From Lysinibacillus sp. PLM2 (GTDB lineage Bacteria > Bacillota > Bacilli > Bacillales_A > Planococcaceae): 64,000 nt of DNA. The translations under genes and the position numbers were made by a program. The notes under the pieces are model-generated. The model was given only the letters and a program-made list of their open reading frames with translations, was not told the origin of the DNA and searched no databases. Shown here in pieces: positions 44,595 through 54,258 of this stretch (positions are counted from its first letter, which is position 1; the number at the start of each line of letters is the position of its first letter). The stretch is from contig AP025689.1 of NCBI GenBank assembly GCA_023168345.1, positions 2,784,001 to 2,848,000 of the forward strand, given 5' to 3'.

Positions 44595-46058
44595 TTACTT
44601 TTTAGAATTTTCTTCGTTATATGTTTCCCAGAATTCTGCATTCTTTATGCCGAGTTTCTTCGGGTCAAATACAGGGTCTTTTCCTTCTCTTTTTTGTGCT
44701 TCGTAATCCTTCAAGGCCATAAGCGCTGGCTTCATTAATATTAATATGGCAATGACATTTACCCAAACCATTAAACCAAGTCCTAAGTCACCAAATTTCC
44801 AAGCAAGCTCAGAAGTACGAACTGCACCGAAGAAGGTAGAAACAATAAGTACTACTTGTAAAATACGTGTAATAATTCCTTCCGTTTTACCGGAGAATAA
44901 ATAGGCGACATTCGTTTCTGCGATATAGTAATAAGCCATAATCGTTGTAAATGCAAAGAAGAATAATGCTATCGCTACAAATCCAGAACCAAAATTATTA
45001 AATGCAGGGAAAGCTTCATTTACAGCAAGCTGAGTAAAATCACTAAATGTATGACCTTCTACATTTTGAACTATTGATTCACCATTTTCATTATCAACAT
45101 TGACGTTATATGTTCCCATAAATAAAATCATTAACGCTGTAGCAGTACAAACAATTAATGTATCAATATAAACTGAAGCAGTTTGTACTAAACCTTGTTT
45201 AGCTGGGTGAGATACTTCTGCAGCGGCTGCAGCATGAGGTCCTGTCCCTTGACCAGCTTCATTTGAATAAATCGCACGTTTTACACCCCATGCAATAGCA
45301 GCACCAATCATTCCACCAAATGTTGCATCCAGTGTAAATGCACTATTAATGATAAGCGAAAATACTGCAGGTACTTCAGATATATTCATGATGATTACGA
45401 CGAACGCTAATAATACATATGCAATTGCCATAAATGGAACAATTACTTGAGCAGCATTGGCAATACGCTTAACACCACCGATAATAATAAACCCTAGAAT
45501 TAGTACAACAAATAGTCCAGTAATCCATGGTTCGATATGAAAGGCATTTTTTATCGCACTAGAGATTGCCTCTGATTGAACTCCGGGCATTAAAACTGCA
45601 ACAGCTAATATTGCTGATAGTGCAAAAATTACCCCAAACCAACGCTGCCCTGTACCTTTTTCAATATAATACGCCGGTCCGCCTCGATATACTCCATTTT
45701 TTTTCACTTTATATATTTGAGCTAAAGTTGACTCTATGTATGCAGTAGAAGCACCGACAAAAGCAGTGACCCACATCCAAAATATAGCTCCAGGTCCACC
45801 AAAGGCTATGGCAGATGCAGTACCAACAATATTACCAGTACCAACACGACCAGATAGCGCCATTGTTAATGCCTGGAATGAACTAACACCTGCTTCAGAT
45901 TTTTCTCCCTTAAACATTAGAGAAAACATATCTTTTATTCTTCTAATTTGAACAAATTTTGTTAGAAAGGTAAATAATAAACCTACCCCTAGTATTCCGT
46001 AAATCATTACGGGTCCCCATAATATGCCATTTAGCCAATCAACAATATTCTCAATCAT
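44595..46058 (-). CDS. Sodium:alanine/amino-acid symporter (AGCS family, AlsT-like)
   Basis: 487 residues, about 11 membrane spans. AGCS signatures: FQALTMALSGRVGTGNIVG near residue 62 (sodium/substrate site), GGPGAIFWMWVTAFVGAS, and YSNEAGQGTGPHAAAAA near 270. Brings alanine, glutamine or glycine into the cell with Na+. Monocistronic, with a CodY-like sequence upstream. Amino acid specificity cannot be set from sequence. Confidence 0.92.
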   Translation of the reverse strand: MIENIVDWLNGILWGPVMIYGILGVGLLFTFLTKFVQIRRIKDMFSLMFKGEKSEAGVSSFQALTMALSGRVGTGNIVGTASAIAFGGPGAIFWMWVTAFVGASTAYIESTLAQIYKVKKNGVYRGGPAYYIEKGTGQRWFGVIFALSAILAVAVLMPGVQSEAISSAIKNAFHIEPWITGLFVVLILGFIIIGGVKRIANAAQVIVPFMAIAYVLLAFVVIIMNISEVPAVFSLIINSAFTLDATFGGMIGAAIAWGVKRAIYSNEAGQGTGPHAAAAAEVSHPAKQGLVQTASVYIDTLIVCTATALMILFMGTYNVNVDNENGESIVQNVEGHTFSDFTQLAVNEAFPAFNNFGSGFVAIALFFFAFTTIMAYYYIAETNVAYLFSGKTEGIITRILQVVLIVSTFFGAVRTSELAWKFGDLGLGLMVWVNVIAILILMKPALMALKDYEAQKREGKDPVFDPKKLGIKNAEFWETYNEENSKK

Positions 46059-46128
46059 TCGAACACCCCTTATTCTTCTAATTCCGTTGTAATATTCAAT
46101 ATATTATATAAATTTATATTATTCAATA

Positions 46129-46161
46129 TATTTTCTGAATATAGATTGTCAGAATATTCTG
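46129..46161. promoter_or_regulatory. CodY-box-like and palindromic sites upstream of the symporter
   Basis: TATTTTCTGAATATA (46129-46143) matches the CodY box AATTTTCWGAAAATT at 12 of 15 positions. Eight bases on is the perfect palindrome CAGAATATTCTG (46150-46161). Both lie 70-100 bases before the AGCS symporter start, where a nutrient repressor could act. The surrounding DNA is very AT-rich, which raises the chance of a coincidental match. Confidence 0.35.
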
Positions 46162-46218
46162 TTGCATGAATGAATTGTTTTATAAAAAGATTAACATCGT
46201 TACTAACAATCAGTAATA

Positions 46219-47022
46219 TCAATCAATAATATACCCGAGTCCACGTGTTGTATTATTTATAAAATCTCTAGTATACATAAAGACTTGTTCACGTTCTAAA
46301 TCATGAAATAGATTGTGGTAGCTTAGCGGCCATTCTTTGAATTGAAATTCCGTTGAAGATTGGAGTAACAACCATTTTCTCGCCTGCTCAACATCTGTAA
46401 TTTTATCCTGCTTTGCGGTCATAAGAAGAATCGGAATCGCTAATTGACTTGTTGAAGGCACAAACAAATTTTTCATTATTAATTGGATTTCCTTGTACCA
46501 ACTAACGGTCACATTTGTTTTGTAAACTAAATTATCATCCATTTCTTGATATCCCTGAAGACTATTCGTTAATGCTTTTTTATTGATATCCAAAGTTAAT
46601 TTCATATTAGATGTAAGGGAGCCAAGATTGGCTAATGCACTTTTTATTAAACTTCCATGCTTTTGTAAGGCAAACCAAGGGGAGCTAAGAATCACACCTG
46701 CACAAGCAACTTTGTTTTTCTTTAAATAATGAACAGCCAATGTCCCTCCTAATCCATGACCAATAATGTAGACTGGTAATTCATATGACAATGCACTCTC
46801 CATTAAATTATGAATATATATACTATATTCATTTACTGTCTCATCATGAATTCTAGAATACTTCCCTTCTTCTCCGTGCCCTGGTAAATCACCCATCACA
46901 ACATGATATCCTTCTACCCTCAACTTTTCGATTAGCCAAGCGTACCATCGATGATGCTCAAATGCACTATGTATAATAACTACTACAGCCTTTGCATGTT
47001 CTTCTGTTTCCCATTTCCACAT
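46219..47022 (-). CDS. ytpA: Alpha/beta hydrolase, YtpA-like, with altered nucleophile site
   Basis: 267 residues; ATG 47022 has AGGAGG 7 bases upstream. Fold and motifs (VVIIHSAFEHHRWYAWL, YHVVMGDLPGHGEEG, ILLMTAKQDKITD, YHNLFHD) match YtpA, the B. subtilis phospholipase-like protein linked to bacilysocin. However the nucleophile elbow reads GHGLGG instead of GHSMGG: codon GGA (Gly) stands where the catalytic Ser should be, while the Asp and His candidates remain. Either inactive or repurposed. Divergent from the gamma-carbonic anhydrase gene. Confidence 0.85.
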   Translation of the reverse strand: MWKWETEEHAKAVVVIIHSAFEHHRWYAWLIEKLRVEGYHVVMGDLPGHGEEGKYSRIHDETVNEYSIYIHNLMESALSYELPVYIIGHGLGGTLAVHYLKKNKVACAGVILSSPWFALQKHGSLIKSALANLGSLTSNMKLTLDINKKALTNSLQGYQEMDDNLVYKTNVTVSWYKEIQLIMKNLFVPSTSQLAIPILLMTAKQDKITDVEQARKWLLLQSSTEFQFKEWPLSYHNLFHDLEREQVFMYTRDFINNTTRGLGYIID

Positions 47023-47144
47023 TTTTATTCCTCCTACCAACATATCTATATGTGATATGGGCATTAATACCATTTATATTTTCATTCCAAATTGTATCTG
47101 ATACGATGATAATATAATTTTACTTGGAAATGAGGAGATTTTCG

Positions 47145-47663
47145 ATGATTTATCCTTTTAAAGAAAAAAGTCCGAATATACACAATACAGTGTTTATTGC
47201 AGATCATGCAGTCGTCACTGGTGATGTAACAATTGGTGAGGGTACAACGGTATGGTTTAATACGGTGATTCGTGGAGATGTTGCGCCTACAATCATTGGT
47301 AAGAGATGTAGTATACAGGATTTGAGCTGTCTGCATCAAAGTCCTAATAACCCACTAATTATTGAAGATGAGGTAACTGTTGGGCATCAAGTGACCTTAC
47401 ATAGTTGTATTATTAGAAAAGGTGCACTTATTGGAATGGGTTCAATTATTCTTGATGGTGCAGAAATAGGGGAAGGCGCATTTATAGGAGCAGGAAGTTT
47501 AGTACCACCAGGCAAAAAAATTCCACCTAATACTTTAGCTATGGGAAGACCAGCAAAAGTAGTTCGTGAAATAACATTAGAAGATCGTAAGGATATGGAT
47601 AGGATTATTCGTGAATACGTGGAAAAAGGACAGTATTACAAATCATTACAACAAACTAAATAG
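47145..47663 (+). CDS. ytoA: Gamma-carbonic anhydrase family protein YtoA
   Basis: 172 residues, left-handed beta-helix built of hexapeptide repeats (TGDVTIGEGTTVWF, LIGMGSIILDGAEIGEGAFIGAGS). Three putative zinc histidines are kept: DLSCLH, VTVGH and VTLHS. ATG 47145 with GAGGAG 8 bases upstream. Members act as carbonic anhydrases or acyl-transferase relatives; activity in Bacillus YtoA is not well established. Confidence 0.9.
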   Translation: MIYPFKEKSPNIHNTVFIADHAVVTGDVTIGEGTTVWFNTVIRGDVAPTIIGKRCSIQDLSCLHQSPNNPLIIEDEVTVGHQVTLHSCIIRKGALIGMGSIILDGAEIGEGAFIGAGSLVPPGKKIPPNTLAMGRPAKVVREITLEDRKDMDRIIREYVEKGQYYKSLQQTK

Positions 47664-47686
47664 TCAAATGTCGAACTATTTTTAAT

Positions 47687-47714
47687 AGAAGCTGTTTTTA
47701 CAGTTTCTTTTTTG
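47687..47714 (+). terminator. Terminator after ytoA
   Basis: Stem GAAGCTGT / ACAGTTTC with one G-T pair (about 47689-47709) followed by TTTTTT. Confidence 0.75.
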
Positions 47715-47782
47715 TTTATAGCTACACTTTCATTTTCATAGTTTTTACAACATATATATGAAGTATGAAAGGAGTTTTAAAG

Positions 47783-48307
47783 ATGCGCCATTACTTATTA
47801 ATCGGATTGACTATTGTCATGGCACCTATTGTCATTTTACTTACCCCTATCATTGTTTCTAGCCTGTTTTTAAATGATCCTGATCGAATGGTTCTCATTA
47901 CATATGGAAAAAACATTATTATCTATACTTTATCTTTTGGTATAGCTTTCCTAGCCATCATCATTATTAAATTTTTAAAGAAAATTATTAGTAAACTCCT
48001 TACCAGTATGATCGCTCTTTTTTTTATTTTTTATCTTATAGGCTCCAGTGTACAGTATTATATACATATTGATGATAACTCTATCGAATATAATCCGTTT
48101 TTTGGAACTACAGAAAAATATGAATGGTCTAATGTTTCTAGAGTAATCCATGAATTACCTACTAACCAATTCGAAGAAAAGTATATTTTTGAATTTTATG
48201 ATGGGTCAAAGTTTGAATTTGTCCCAACAGCAGCCATCACCAAAGAAATGAAAATGCAGATTGATGAAAAAATATTAACAATGGGAGTTTCATTTGAGGA
48301 ATATTAA
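47783..48307 (+). CDS. Hypothetical membrane protein with three transmembrane helices
   Basis: 174 residues; ATG 47783 has AAAGGAG 7 bases upstream. Three hydrophobic helices (about residues 2-26, 40-60, 72-92) are followed by a soluble ~80-residue C-terminal region (IHIDDNSIEYNPFFGTTEKY, EWSNVSRVIHE, KYIFEFYDGSKFEF) with a PH-like, strand-rich look similar to YdbT/PH_2-type membrane proteins. No recognised function. Monocistronic, ending in a hairpin shared with metK. Confidence 0.75.
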   Translation: MRHYLLIGLTIVMAPIVILLTPIIVSSLFLNDPDRMVLITYGKNIIIYTLSFGIAFLAIIIIKFLKKIISKLLTSMIALFFIFYLIGSSVQYYIHIDDNSIEYNPFFGTTEKYEWSNVSRVIHELPTNQFEEKYIFEFYDGSKFEFVPTAAITKEMKMQIDEKILTMGVSFEEY

Positions 48308-48336
48308 AACGAGACTGATTCAATCAGCCTCGTTCA
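48306..48336. terminator. Hairpin between the membrane protein gene and metK
   Basis: AACGAG-A-CTGATT / AATCAG-C-CTCGTT stem (48308-48334) with a mismatch and tiny loop; on the minus strand the tail is TTTTAATATT, so it best serves metK. Confidence 0.75.
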
Positions 48337-48348
48337 TGTTGAATAATA

Positions 48349-49551
48349 TTATAAGTATAGATTTGCTTTTTCTCTTAACTTCTCTGCAATATCGGTATTT
48401 TCCCATGGTACATTTAAGTCATTTCGACCAAAATGTCCATAGGCAGCTGTTTGTTTATATATTGGTCGACGTAAATCAAGCATTTTAATAATCCCTGCTG
48501 GGCGTAAATCGAATAGCTCACTTACCCATTCAACAAGTTTACTTTCGGCTACTTTACCTGTACCAAATGTATCTACAGCAATTGATACTGGTCTAGCTAC
48601 ACCAATAGCATATGCTAATTGAACTTCCGCGCGATCAGCTAAGCCCGATGCCACAATATTTTTGGCAACATAGCGAGCAGCATAAGCAGCAGAACGGTCT
48701 ACTTTTGTAGGATCTTTACCAGAGAATGCCCCTCCACCATGACGTGCATAGCCTCCATAAGTATCAACGATAATTTTTCTTCCCGTTAATCCTGCATCAC
48801 CTTTAGGACCACCAATTACAAAGCGCCCTGTTGGATTAATGAAATATTTCGTATCCGCATCGATAAATTCAGAAGGTACTACTTCAGCAATAACTTTTTC
48901 TTTTAAATCAGATTTAATCTGTTCTAAAGATACCTCTTCATCGTGCTGTGTTGAAATTACGATTGTATCGATTCGAACGGGTTGATTGTTTTCATCATAT
49001 TCTACTGTTACTTGTGTTTTACCATCTGGTCGTAAATAAGAAAGTTCATTTGTTTTACGAACTTCTGCTAAACGACGTGCTAACTTATGCGCAAGACTTA
49101 TAGGTAAAGGCATAAGTTCAGGTGTTTCATTACATGCATATCCGAACATTAAACCTTGGTCCCCAGCACCAATAGCCTCGATATCTTCATCTGTCATAGA
49201 ACCTTCTCTTGCTTCTAGGGCTTGGTTAACACCTTGAGCAATGTCAGGTGATTGTTCACCTATTGCAGTTAATACAGCTAAGTTTTCTGCATCAAAGCCA
49301 TATTTACCACGAGTATAACCGATTTCAGCAACAGTATTTCTAACGACACTTTGAATATCAACGTATGTAGATGTTGTGATTTCACCTGCAACTAATACTA
49401 ATCCAGTTGTTACTGTCGTTTCACAAGCTACACGTGCGTTTGGATCTTCTGATATAATTGCATCTAAAATGGCATCTGAAATTTGATCGCAAATTTTATC
49501 TGGATGCCCTTCTGTTACGCTTTCTGATGTAAACAGTCGACGATTTGTCAT
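48349..49551 (-). CDS. metK: S-adenosylmethionine synthetase
   Basis: 400 residues, full length. N-terminal [20 protein letters not shown] (methionine/ATP site), [12 protein letters not shown], and [16 protein letters not shown] near the middle are invariant MetK motifs. Makes SAM from methionine and ATP. AGGAGG before ATG 49551. Under a SAM-I riboswitch; divergent from pckA as in Bacillus. Confidence 0.97.
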   Translation of the reverse strand: MTNRRLFTSESVTEGHPDKICDQISDAILDAIISEDPNARVACETTVTTGLVLVAGEITTSTYVDIQSVVRNTVAEIGYTRGKYGFDAENLAVLTAIGEQSPDIAQGVNQALEAREGSMTDEDIEAIGAGDQGLMFGYACNETPELMPLPISLAHKLARRLAEVRKTNELSYLRPDGKTQVTVEYDENNQPVRIDTIVISTQHDEEVSLEQIKSDLKEKVIAEVVPSEFIDADTKYFINPTGRFVIGGPKGDAGLTGRKIIVDTYGGYARHGGGAFSGKDPTKVDRSAAYAARYVAKNIVASGLADRAEVQLAYAIGVARPVSIAVDTFGTGKVAESKLVEWVSELFDLRPAGIIKMLDLRRPIYKQTAAYGHFGRNDLNVPWENTDIAEKLREKANLYL

Positions 49552-49736
49552 ATATATCCTCCTAAGTAAGAAGCGAGATAATTCTCGTAATTGATACGGT
49601 ACTCATTACCCATGTTAAGCTCGTTTTCTAGTTACGAACTTCAAGCGGTTTTTTGCTTATAACACGAGGTTCTATCGAAAGGAATATAAAATAGGAAGTA
49701 ACTAATTATTATCACTGTTGCTAATATTTTATACAA

Positions 49737-49972
49737 AAAAAAATTCCTTACTCACGTACTTACATGAGGAAAGGAATTACTACTTCATTACCTTTCACTC
49801 TTATCGTTCAAGGAACTTGTCATGTCCTTGCATCAGGTTGGCACCATCGCATTTATCATTTACAATAAAAATGCAGGTTGCCGGGCTTCACAGGGCCTTG
49901 ACCCTCCACCAGCTCGGGATAAGAGTATCCGTTCATTTGTAAATGTTACGAAAAGAAAGGATTTTTGTCAAT
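49737..49972 (-). promoter_or_regulatory. SAM-I (S-box) riboswitch and promoter of metK
   Basis: Promoter on the minus strand: TTGACA (49967-49972), 17 bases, TAACAT (49944-49949). Then the S-box aptamer: CTTATC...GAG, GGTGGAGGG, GGCCCTGTGAAGCCCGGCAACC and closing GATAAGAG (49797-49927). A terminator with stem AATTCCTT / AAGGAATT and a T run follows (49737-49780). SAM binding should favour termination, giving feedback on SAM synthesis. Confidence 0.95.
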
Positions 49973-50123
49973 TAATTTTTGTCGAACGAGCAAATTGTTG
50001 AAATTGTAACAAAATTTTTTGCGATTAGTATAGATAAATAGGAACAATGTGTTATACTATTTTTGAATTAACTAACCTCCCAGACCGACGGGAACATTAC
50101 AAAAAAAGGATGGTATTTAATCG

Positions 50124-51710
50124 ATGAATTCAGTAGAAATTGCAAATGAACTGAAGGAATTATTAAAAAGTGAGAATGTTAAAGTTCAACTTTCAGTACC
50201 ACAACTTGTGGAAAAAGCTACAGCTCGCGGAGAAGCAAGCCTAACTGTTCATGGTGCATTATGCGCTGAGACAGGTAAATATACTGGTCGCTCTCCTAAA
50301 GATAAATTTATAGTAGAAGAAGAAAGCACAAAGGACAAAATTGATTGGGGCAATGTCAACCGTGCGATTTCTGCTGAAGTGTTTGATAACCTTTATGTAA
50401 AAGTTATTAATTATTTAAAAGAGCAAGATGAGCTTTTTGTTTTTAAAGGCTTTGCTGGTGCCGATAAAGATTCACAATTATCAATCCAAGTGGTTAACGA
50501 ACTTGCTTGGCACAATCTTTTCTGCCATCAATTGTTCATCCGCCCGACAGAAGAGGAATTAAAAACTCACAATGCTGAATTTACAATTATTGCTGCACCT
50601 AATTTCAAGGCGGACCCAGCAGTAGATGGAACAAATTCAGAAGCATTTATTATTGTATCTTTTGAAAAGAAAGTAATATTAATCGGTGGTACTGAATATG
50701 CTGGTGAAATGAAGAAATCTATTTTCGGTATTATGAACTATCTATTACCTGAAAATGATATTCTTTCAATGCACTGTTCAGCAAACGTTGGAGAAGCTGG
50801 AGATGTTGCATTATTCTTCGGTCTTTCTGGTACTGGTAAGACAACTTTATCAGCTGATGCGAATCGTAAGCTAATCGGTGATGATGAACACGGTTGGTCT
50901 GATAATGGTGTGTTTAATATTGAAGGCGGTTGCTACGCGAAAACTATTAATCTTTCTGCTGAAAAAGAACCAGAAATATATAACGCTATTCGTTTCGGTT
51001 CAGTTTTGGAAAATGTGGTAATCGATAAAGACACGCGCATTCCAGATTATGACGATGGTTCATTAACTGAAAATACTCGTGCTGCATACCCTATTCACTT
51101 TATCGATAACATTGTAACTCCATCTGTTGCAGGTCATCCAAAAACAATCATTTTCTTAACTGCAGATGCTTTTGGAGTGCTGCCTCCAATCAGTAAATTA
51201 ACAAAAGAGCAAGCAATGTATCACTTTTTAAGTGGTTTTACTTCAAAGCTTGCAGGTACAGAACGCGGTGTTACTGAACCAGAGCCAGTATTCTCAACAT
51301 GCTTCGGTTCACCATTCCTACCACTTCCAGCAACACGTTATGCTGAGATGTTAGGTGAAAAAATTGACACTCACGGTGCGCAAGTATTCCTAGTAAACAC
51401 AGGTTGGACTGGTGGAGAGTATGGTGTAGGTAACCGTATGAAACTTTCATATACTCGTACAATGGTTCGTGCTGCTATCGATGGTAAATTAAATAATGTG
51501 GAAACTATTCAAGATTCAGTGTTTGGTTTACACATACCAACTGCTATTGAAGGTGTACCTTCAGAAGTATTAAATCCAAGAGACGCTTGGGCAGATAAAG
51601 AAGCATATGATCAAAAAGCAGCATACTTAGCTGGTTTATTTAAAGAAAACTTTAAAAAATTCGGTGATGTATCGAATGAAATCGCTAAAAAAGGTGCACC
51701 ATTAGTATAA
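50124..51710 (+). CDS. pckA: Phosphoenolpyruvate carboxykinase (ATP)
   Basis: 528 residues. Oxaloacetate site [11 protein letters not shown] near residue 55, kinase-1a P-loop [11 protein letters not shown] near 243, metal site LIGDDEHGW near 259, and [12 protein letters not shown]. Converts oxaloacetate to PEP, first committed step of gluconeogenesis. AAGGATG ribosome site; -10 TATACT at 50053-50058. Relevant to the two acid-catabolism blocks, since growth on their products needs gluconeogenesis. Confidence 0.97.
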   Translation: MNSVEIANELKELLKSENVKVQLSVPQLVEKATARGEASLTVHGALCAETGKYTGRSPKDKFIVEEESTKDKIDWGNVNRAISAEVFDNLYVKVINYLKEQDELFVFKGFAGADKDSQLSIQVVNELAWHNLFCHQLFIRPTEEELKTHNAEFTIIAAPNFKADPAVDGTNSEAFIIVSFEKKVILIGGTEYAGEMKKSIFGIMNYLLPENDILSMHCSANVGEAGDVALFFGLSGTGKTTLSADANRKLIGDDEHGWSDNGVFNIEGGCYAKTINLSAEKEPEIYNAIRFGSVLENVVIDKDTRIPDYDDGSLTENTRAAYPIHFIDNIVTPSVAGHPKTIIFLTADAFGVLPPISKLTKEQAMYHFLSGFTSKLAGTERGVTEPEPVFSTCFGSPFLPLPATRYAEMLGEKIDTHGAQVFLVNTGWTGGEYGVGNRMKLSYTRTMVRAAIDGKLNNVETIQDSVFGLHIPTAIEGVPSEVLNPRDAWADKEAYDQKAAYLAGLFKENFKKFGDVSNEIAKKGAPLV

Positions 51711-51748
51711 ACACTGACATAATTTCTTTTTAGATATATCATAAAAAT

Positions 51749-51778
51749 GAGGTCGGCTATTTTTCGCCGACCTCTTTA
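51749..51778. terminator. Terminator between pckA and ytmA
   Basis: Stem GAGGTCGGC / GCCGACCTC (51749-51757 with 51766-51774) with a T-rich tail; convergent genes, works for pckA and probably for ytmA. Confidence 0.92.
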
Positions 51779-52555
51779 TTTTGTCTTCATCCATTCACAA
51801 ATAACACGAACTGTTTTACGATTTTGAAGTGGTGGATAGTGATGTGTTAACTCAGGGTAATACCATGTTTCATATAGTTTATTTTCACTTTTCAATGCAT
51901 TTTCTAAGAAATATGCTTGGTTTATACTAACATTTCTATCATTCATTCCATGTATAATAAGAACTGGGGCTTCAATTTGATTTACATGATAGAGCGGTGT
52001 TCGCTCTTCATATAATTCTTTTACTTTCGTTGGGCTTCCACCGATAATTCTCTTTAAAGTTCTTCTCATATCTTCTCTTTCAATGTACATATATGAAACA
52101 TTCGATACCCCTGACCATGTGACAACAGATTTAATATCATCTCTTAATATCGCGGTCCATAATGCCATTAATCCACCACGGGAAAATCCATAAACATGAA
52201 CTTTGTCTGAGTTGGTGAATTGTTTCAATACATCTACTCCATAAACTGCATCAAAACGATCTTCTCCAGCGAATTCATCTCGTCCTTGTCCGCCACGATT
52301 CCCTCTATAATACGGTGCAAAGACAATAAACCCTTGTTGAGCAAATTGGGCGATTCTTGCCGGTCTCACAGCTCCAACAGATTGTAGACCTCCTCGCAAA
52401 TACAATAAAGGCTCTACACTGTCAGTGAATAATGGCTTTGCAAGTAGACCTTTTACTTTTAAACCCTTTGACCAATAGATTATTTCATTCATTTGAACGT
52501 TCTGGTTTGGTGAAGGATATAATCTAATTGATTCAATACTACCATTGTCTTTCAT
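51776..52555 (-). CDS. ytmA: S9-type alpha/beta hydrolase YtmA
   Basis: 259 residues, prolyl-oligopeptidase-like hydrolase domain without a propeller. Nucleophile elbow VYGFSRGGLMALW (Ser near residue 125), acid in LIIHGMNDRNVS, and His in PELTHHYPP. YRGNRGGQGRDEF is typical of S9 peptidase relatives. Likely peptidase or esterase. Its start overlaps the ytkD end by 17 bases, so the two are coupled. Confidence 0.88.
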   Translation of the reverse strand: MKDNGSIESIRLYPSPNQNVQMNEIIYWSKGLKVKGLLAKPLFTDSVEPLLYLRGGLQSVGAVRPARIAQFAQQGFIVFAPYYRGNRGGQGRDEFAGEDRFDAVYGVDVLKQFTNSDKVHVYGFSRGGLMALWTAILRDDIKSVVTWSGVSNVSYMYIEREDMRRTLKRIIGGSPTKVKELYEERTPLYHVNQIEAPVLIIHGMNDRNVSINQAYFLENALKSENKLYETWYYPELTHHYPPLQNRKTVRVICEWMKTK

Positions 52556-53006
52556 GATGTTTCACTTCCTGTAACATCTTTTTTAATCCATCATCACGCA
52601 TATAAAAGCTTAAGTTAGGATAATTTAATAGTTCTTCAGACGTAAGCCATAGCATGCCCATTGTTTCATGATCTCCGATAAAGGGATCAATTGTCTCAAC
52701 TCTACCTGTATAAACTGCTTTACAAAATGGTTCAATACTATGTACTAAATAATCTGCAAACCATTTAATATCAGTAATATGTACATTTGTTTCTTCATAA
52801 ACTTCTCGTACTGCCGCATCTTCTAAAGTTTCTCCAGGCTCTACTTTACCACCTGGAAATTCTACTCCCCGTCTTTTGTGAATCGTACATAACCATTTAC
52901 CGTTATTATTTACCATTACTAAAACGTGCTTTGGAGAAACATTAATTTGTCCTTTTTTGAAAGATAAATCTACAAAAAATCCATTTTCATCAATAAATGT
53001 AAACAT
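52539..53006 (-). CDS. ytkD: Nudix hydrolase YtkD (8-oxo-dGTPase type)
   Basis: 155 residues with a complete Nudix box: GGKVEPGETLEDAAVREVYE followed by ETNV, near residues 55-77, including the REXXEE metal-binding set. YtkD of B. subtilis removes oxidised (d)GTP and RNA caps. ATG 53006 is used; a TTG at 53018 lies directly on the AGGAG site. Position next to dps, another oxidative-stress gene, matches the Bacillus order. Confidence 0.9.
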   Translation of the reverse strand: MFTFIDENGFFVDLSFKKGQINVSPKHVLVMVNNNGKWLCTIHKRRGVEFPGGKVEPGETLEDAAVREVYEETNVHITDIKWFADYLVHSIEPFCKAVYTGRVETIDPFIGDHETMGMLWLTSEELLNYPNLSFYMRDDGLKKMLQEVKHHERQW

Positions 53007-53058
53007 CCCTTTACTCAACTCCTATCTTCATAATAAGGGAGTAAAGGGATCATGTCAT

Positions 53059-53406
53059 CTAATTGAAATATGGCAATTTCTCTACAAACTCTTTTGTATT
53101 ATCATCGCCAAATTCATGGATCAGTGCATAAATTTTAGCAATTCTACTATCGATTTCATGATTTGACTCATCTAAATGATATGGTAAATAAGGCAAGTGT
53201 GCTCTTACTGCATTATGAAATTCTAAAGAGTCGATTTGAAGAAATAATTTTTCAAAAATTCTTGCCTTTTCTGAATTCATTTTTAGTTCAAATTCACATG
53301 GGGTGCCTAAAGGAACGTAACTATATGAATTGTTTGCAACTGAGACATATACTGTTGTTTCGATAACAATCACTCCTTTTTGATAAGTATGGAGTGACGA
53401 AGTCAT
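53059..53406 (-). CDS. Hypothetical small acidic protein, start uncertain
   Basis: Up to 115 residues. No signal peptide or membrane segment; HNAVRAHLPYLPYHLDE and FEKLFLQIDSLEF suggest a compact helical protein. The only ATG (53406) has no ribosome site. A good AAAAAGGAG lies inside the frame at about 53373-53381, followed 8 bases later by ATC (53364), or overlapping a GTG (53373). The true protein may therefore be 101-104 residues. Located between ytkD and dps in the same direction. Function unknown. Confidence 0.6.
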   Translation of the reverse strand: MTSSLHTYQKGVIVIETTVYVSVANNSYSYVPLGTPCEFELKMNSEKARIFEKLFLQIDSLEFHNAVRAHLPYLPYHLDESNHEIDSRIAKIYALIHEFGDDNTKEFVEKLPYFN

Positions 53407-53412
53407 TACTAT

Positions 53413-53453
53413 ACTAAAAAAGCTAATGGCTCATAACTAAATCATTAGCTTCT
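53413..53453 (-). terminator. Terminator after dps
   Basis: Stem AAGCTAATG / CATTAGCTT (53419-53427 with 53443-53452 region) followed on the minus strand by TTTTTT. Confidence 0.85.
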
Positions 53454-53489
53454 CCAATTATCATTTATATACTGTTTAAAACCGACAAT

Positions 53490-53933
53490 TTATTTACCTA
53501 AAAAGGCATTTAACATCCATGTATGTTTTTCTAAACTTTGGAATGTTGCATTTAACATATCTTCTGTTCGATCATCACCATCTTCAGCTGCTTGTCGCAT
53601 TGCTACCTTTATAAGCTTCATAATAGTCTTAAAATCATTTATTGTTATTTGAACCATTTCTTCTGGCGTTTCAGAGCCTGTTGCTTCTTGAACATGAGAA
53701 AGTTCAAGATGTTCCTTTAATGTTGCTACTGGTTTACCACCCTTTGTTAATATACGTTCAGCTACTTCATCTAAATTCAATGTCACTTCATTATAGAGCT
53801 CTTCAAATTTTGCATGTAAAGTAAAAAATTGATTACCTGTTACATACCAATGATAATTATGAAGTTTTGTATAAAGCACTGACCATGTTGCAACAAGTTC
53901 ATTTAACTGAGTATTTAATTTGTTTGATGCCAT
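53490..53933 (-). CDS. dps: Dps-family DNA-protecting ferritin-like protein
   Basis: 147 residues, four-helix Dps. Inter-subunit ferroxidase ligands are present: LHNYHWYVTG (His), HAKFEELYNEVTLNLDEVAER (His/Asp/Glu across the dimer). Oxidises and stores iron using hydrogen peroxide and shields DNA; cytosolic dodecamer. Matches the B. subtilis dps gene near ytkD. GAGGTG site before ATG. No clear PerR or SigB box found upstream. Confidence 0.94.
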   Translation of the reverse strand: MASNKLNTQLNELVATWSVLYTKLHNYHWYVTGNQFFTLHAKFEELYNEVTLNLDEVAERILTKGGKPVATLKEHLELSHVQEATGSETPEEMVQITINDFKTIMKLIKVAMRQAAEDGDDRTEDMLNATFQSLEKHTWMLNAFLGK

Positions 53934-54258
53934 TTACTTCACCTCTTTAACGTTATTTATATTGGTAAAATTATTTTCCAGGAAATAGTTTGTCATAAAA
54001 GAGACATTTCCCCTATTAAGTCACTACCATTTCTTAATATTGCCTTTATTTATTGAAATATAACAATGATACATTTTAATTCGAATTCTTGAGATCATTT
54101 TTCATACCATAAACAAATTTCAAGTTTTTACAGAAGATTTTTCTGTCGATTATTCTAATGTTTATATACTTTAATTACTTAAAAAAAAATGGTATGTTTA
54201 ATCAAAGATCTAATTTTTTGATAAAATAATTCAAATTAAATTTAAAGAAGGACGAATT
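53934..54258. other. Divergent intergenic region dps-yidD
   Basis: 325 AT-rich bases containing the promoters of both genes. No reading frame, RNA motif or convincing operator was recognised. Confidence 0.5.

Noticed and set aside
46090..46140. Repeated ATTCAATATAT motifs that could look like iterons
   Set aside because: Only two copies in extremely AT-rich DNA upstream of a transporter gene, with no replication gene nearby.
48294..48488. Plus-strand 64-codon frame at the end of the membrane-protein gene
   Set aside because: Antisense to the conserved metK 3' end and overlaps a terminator hairpin.
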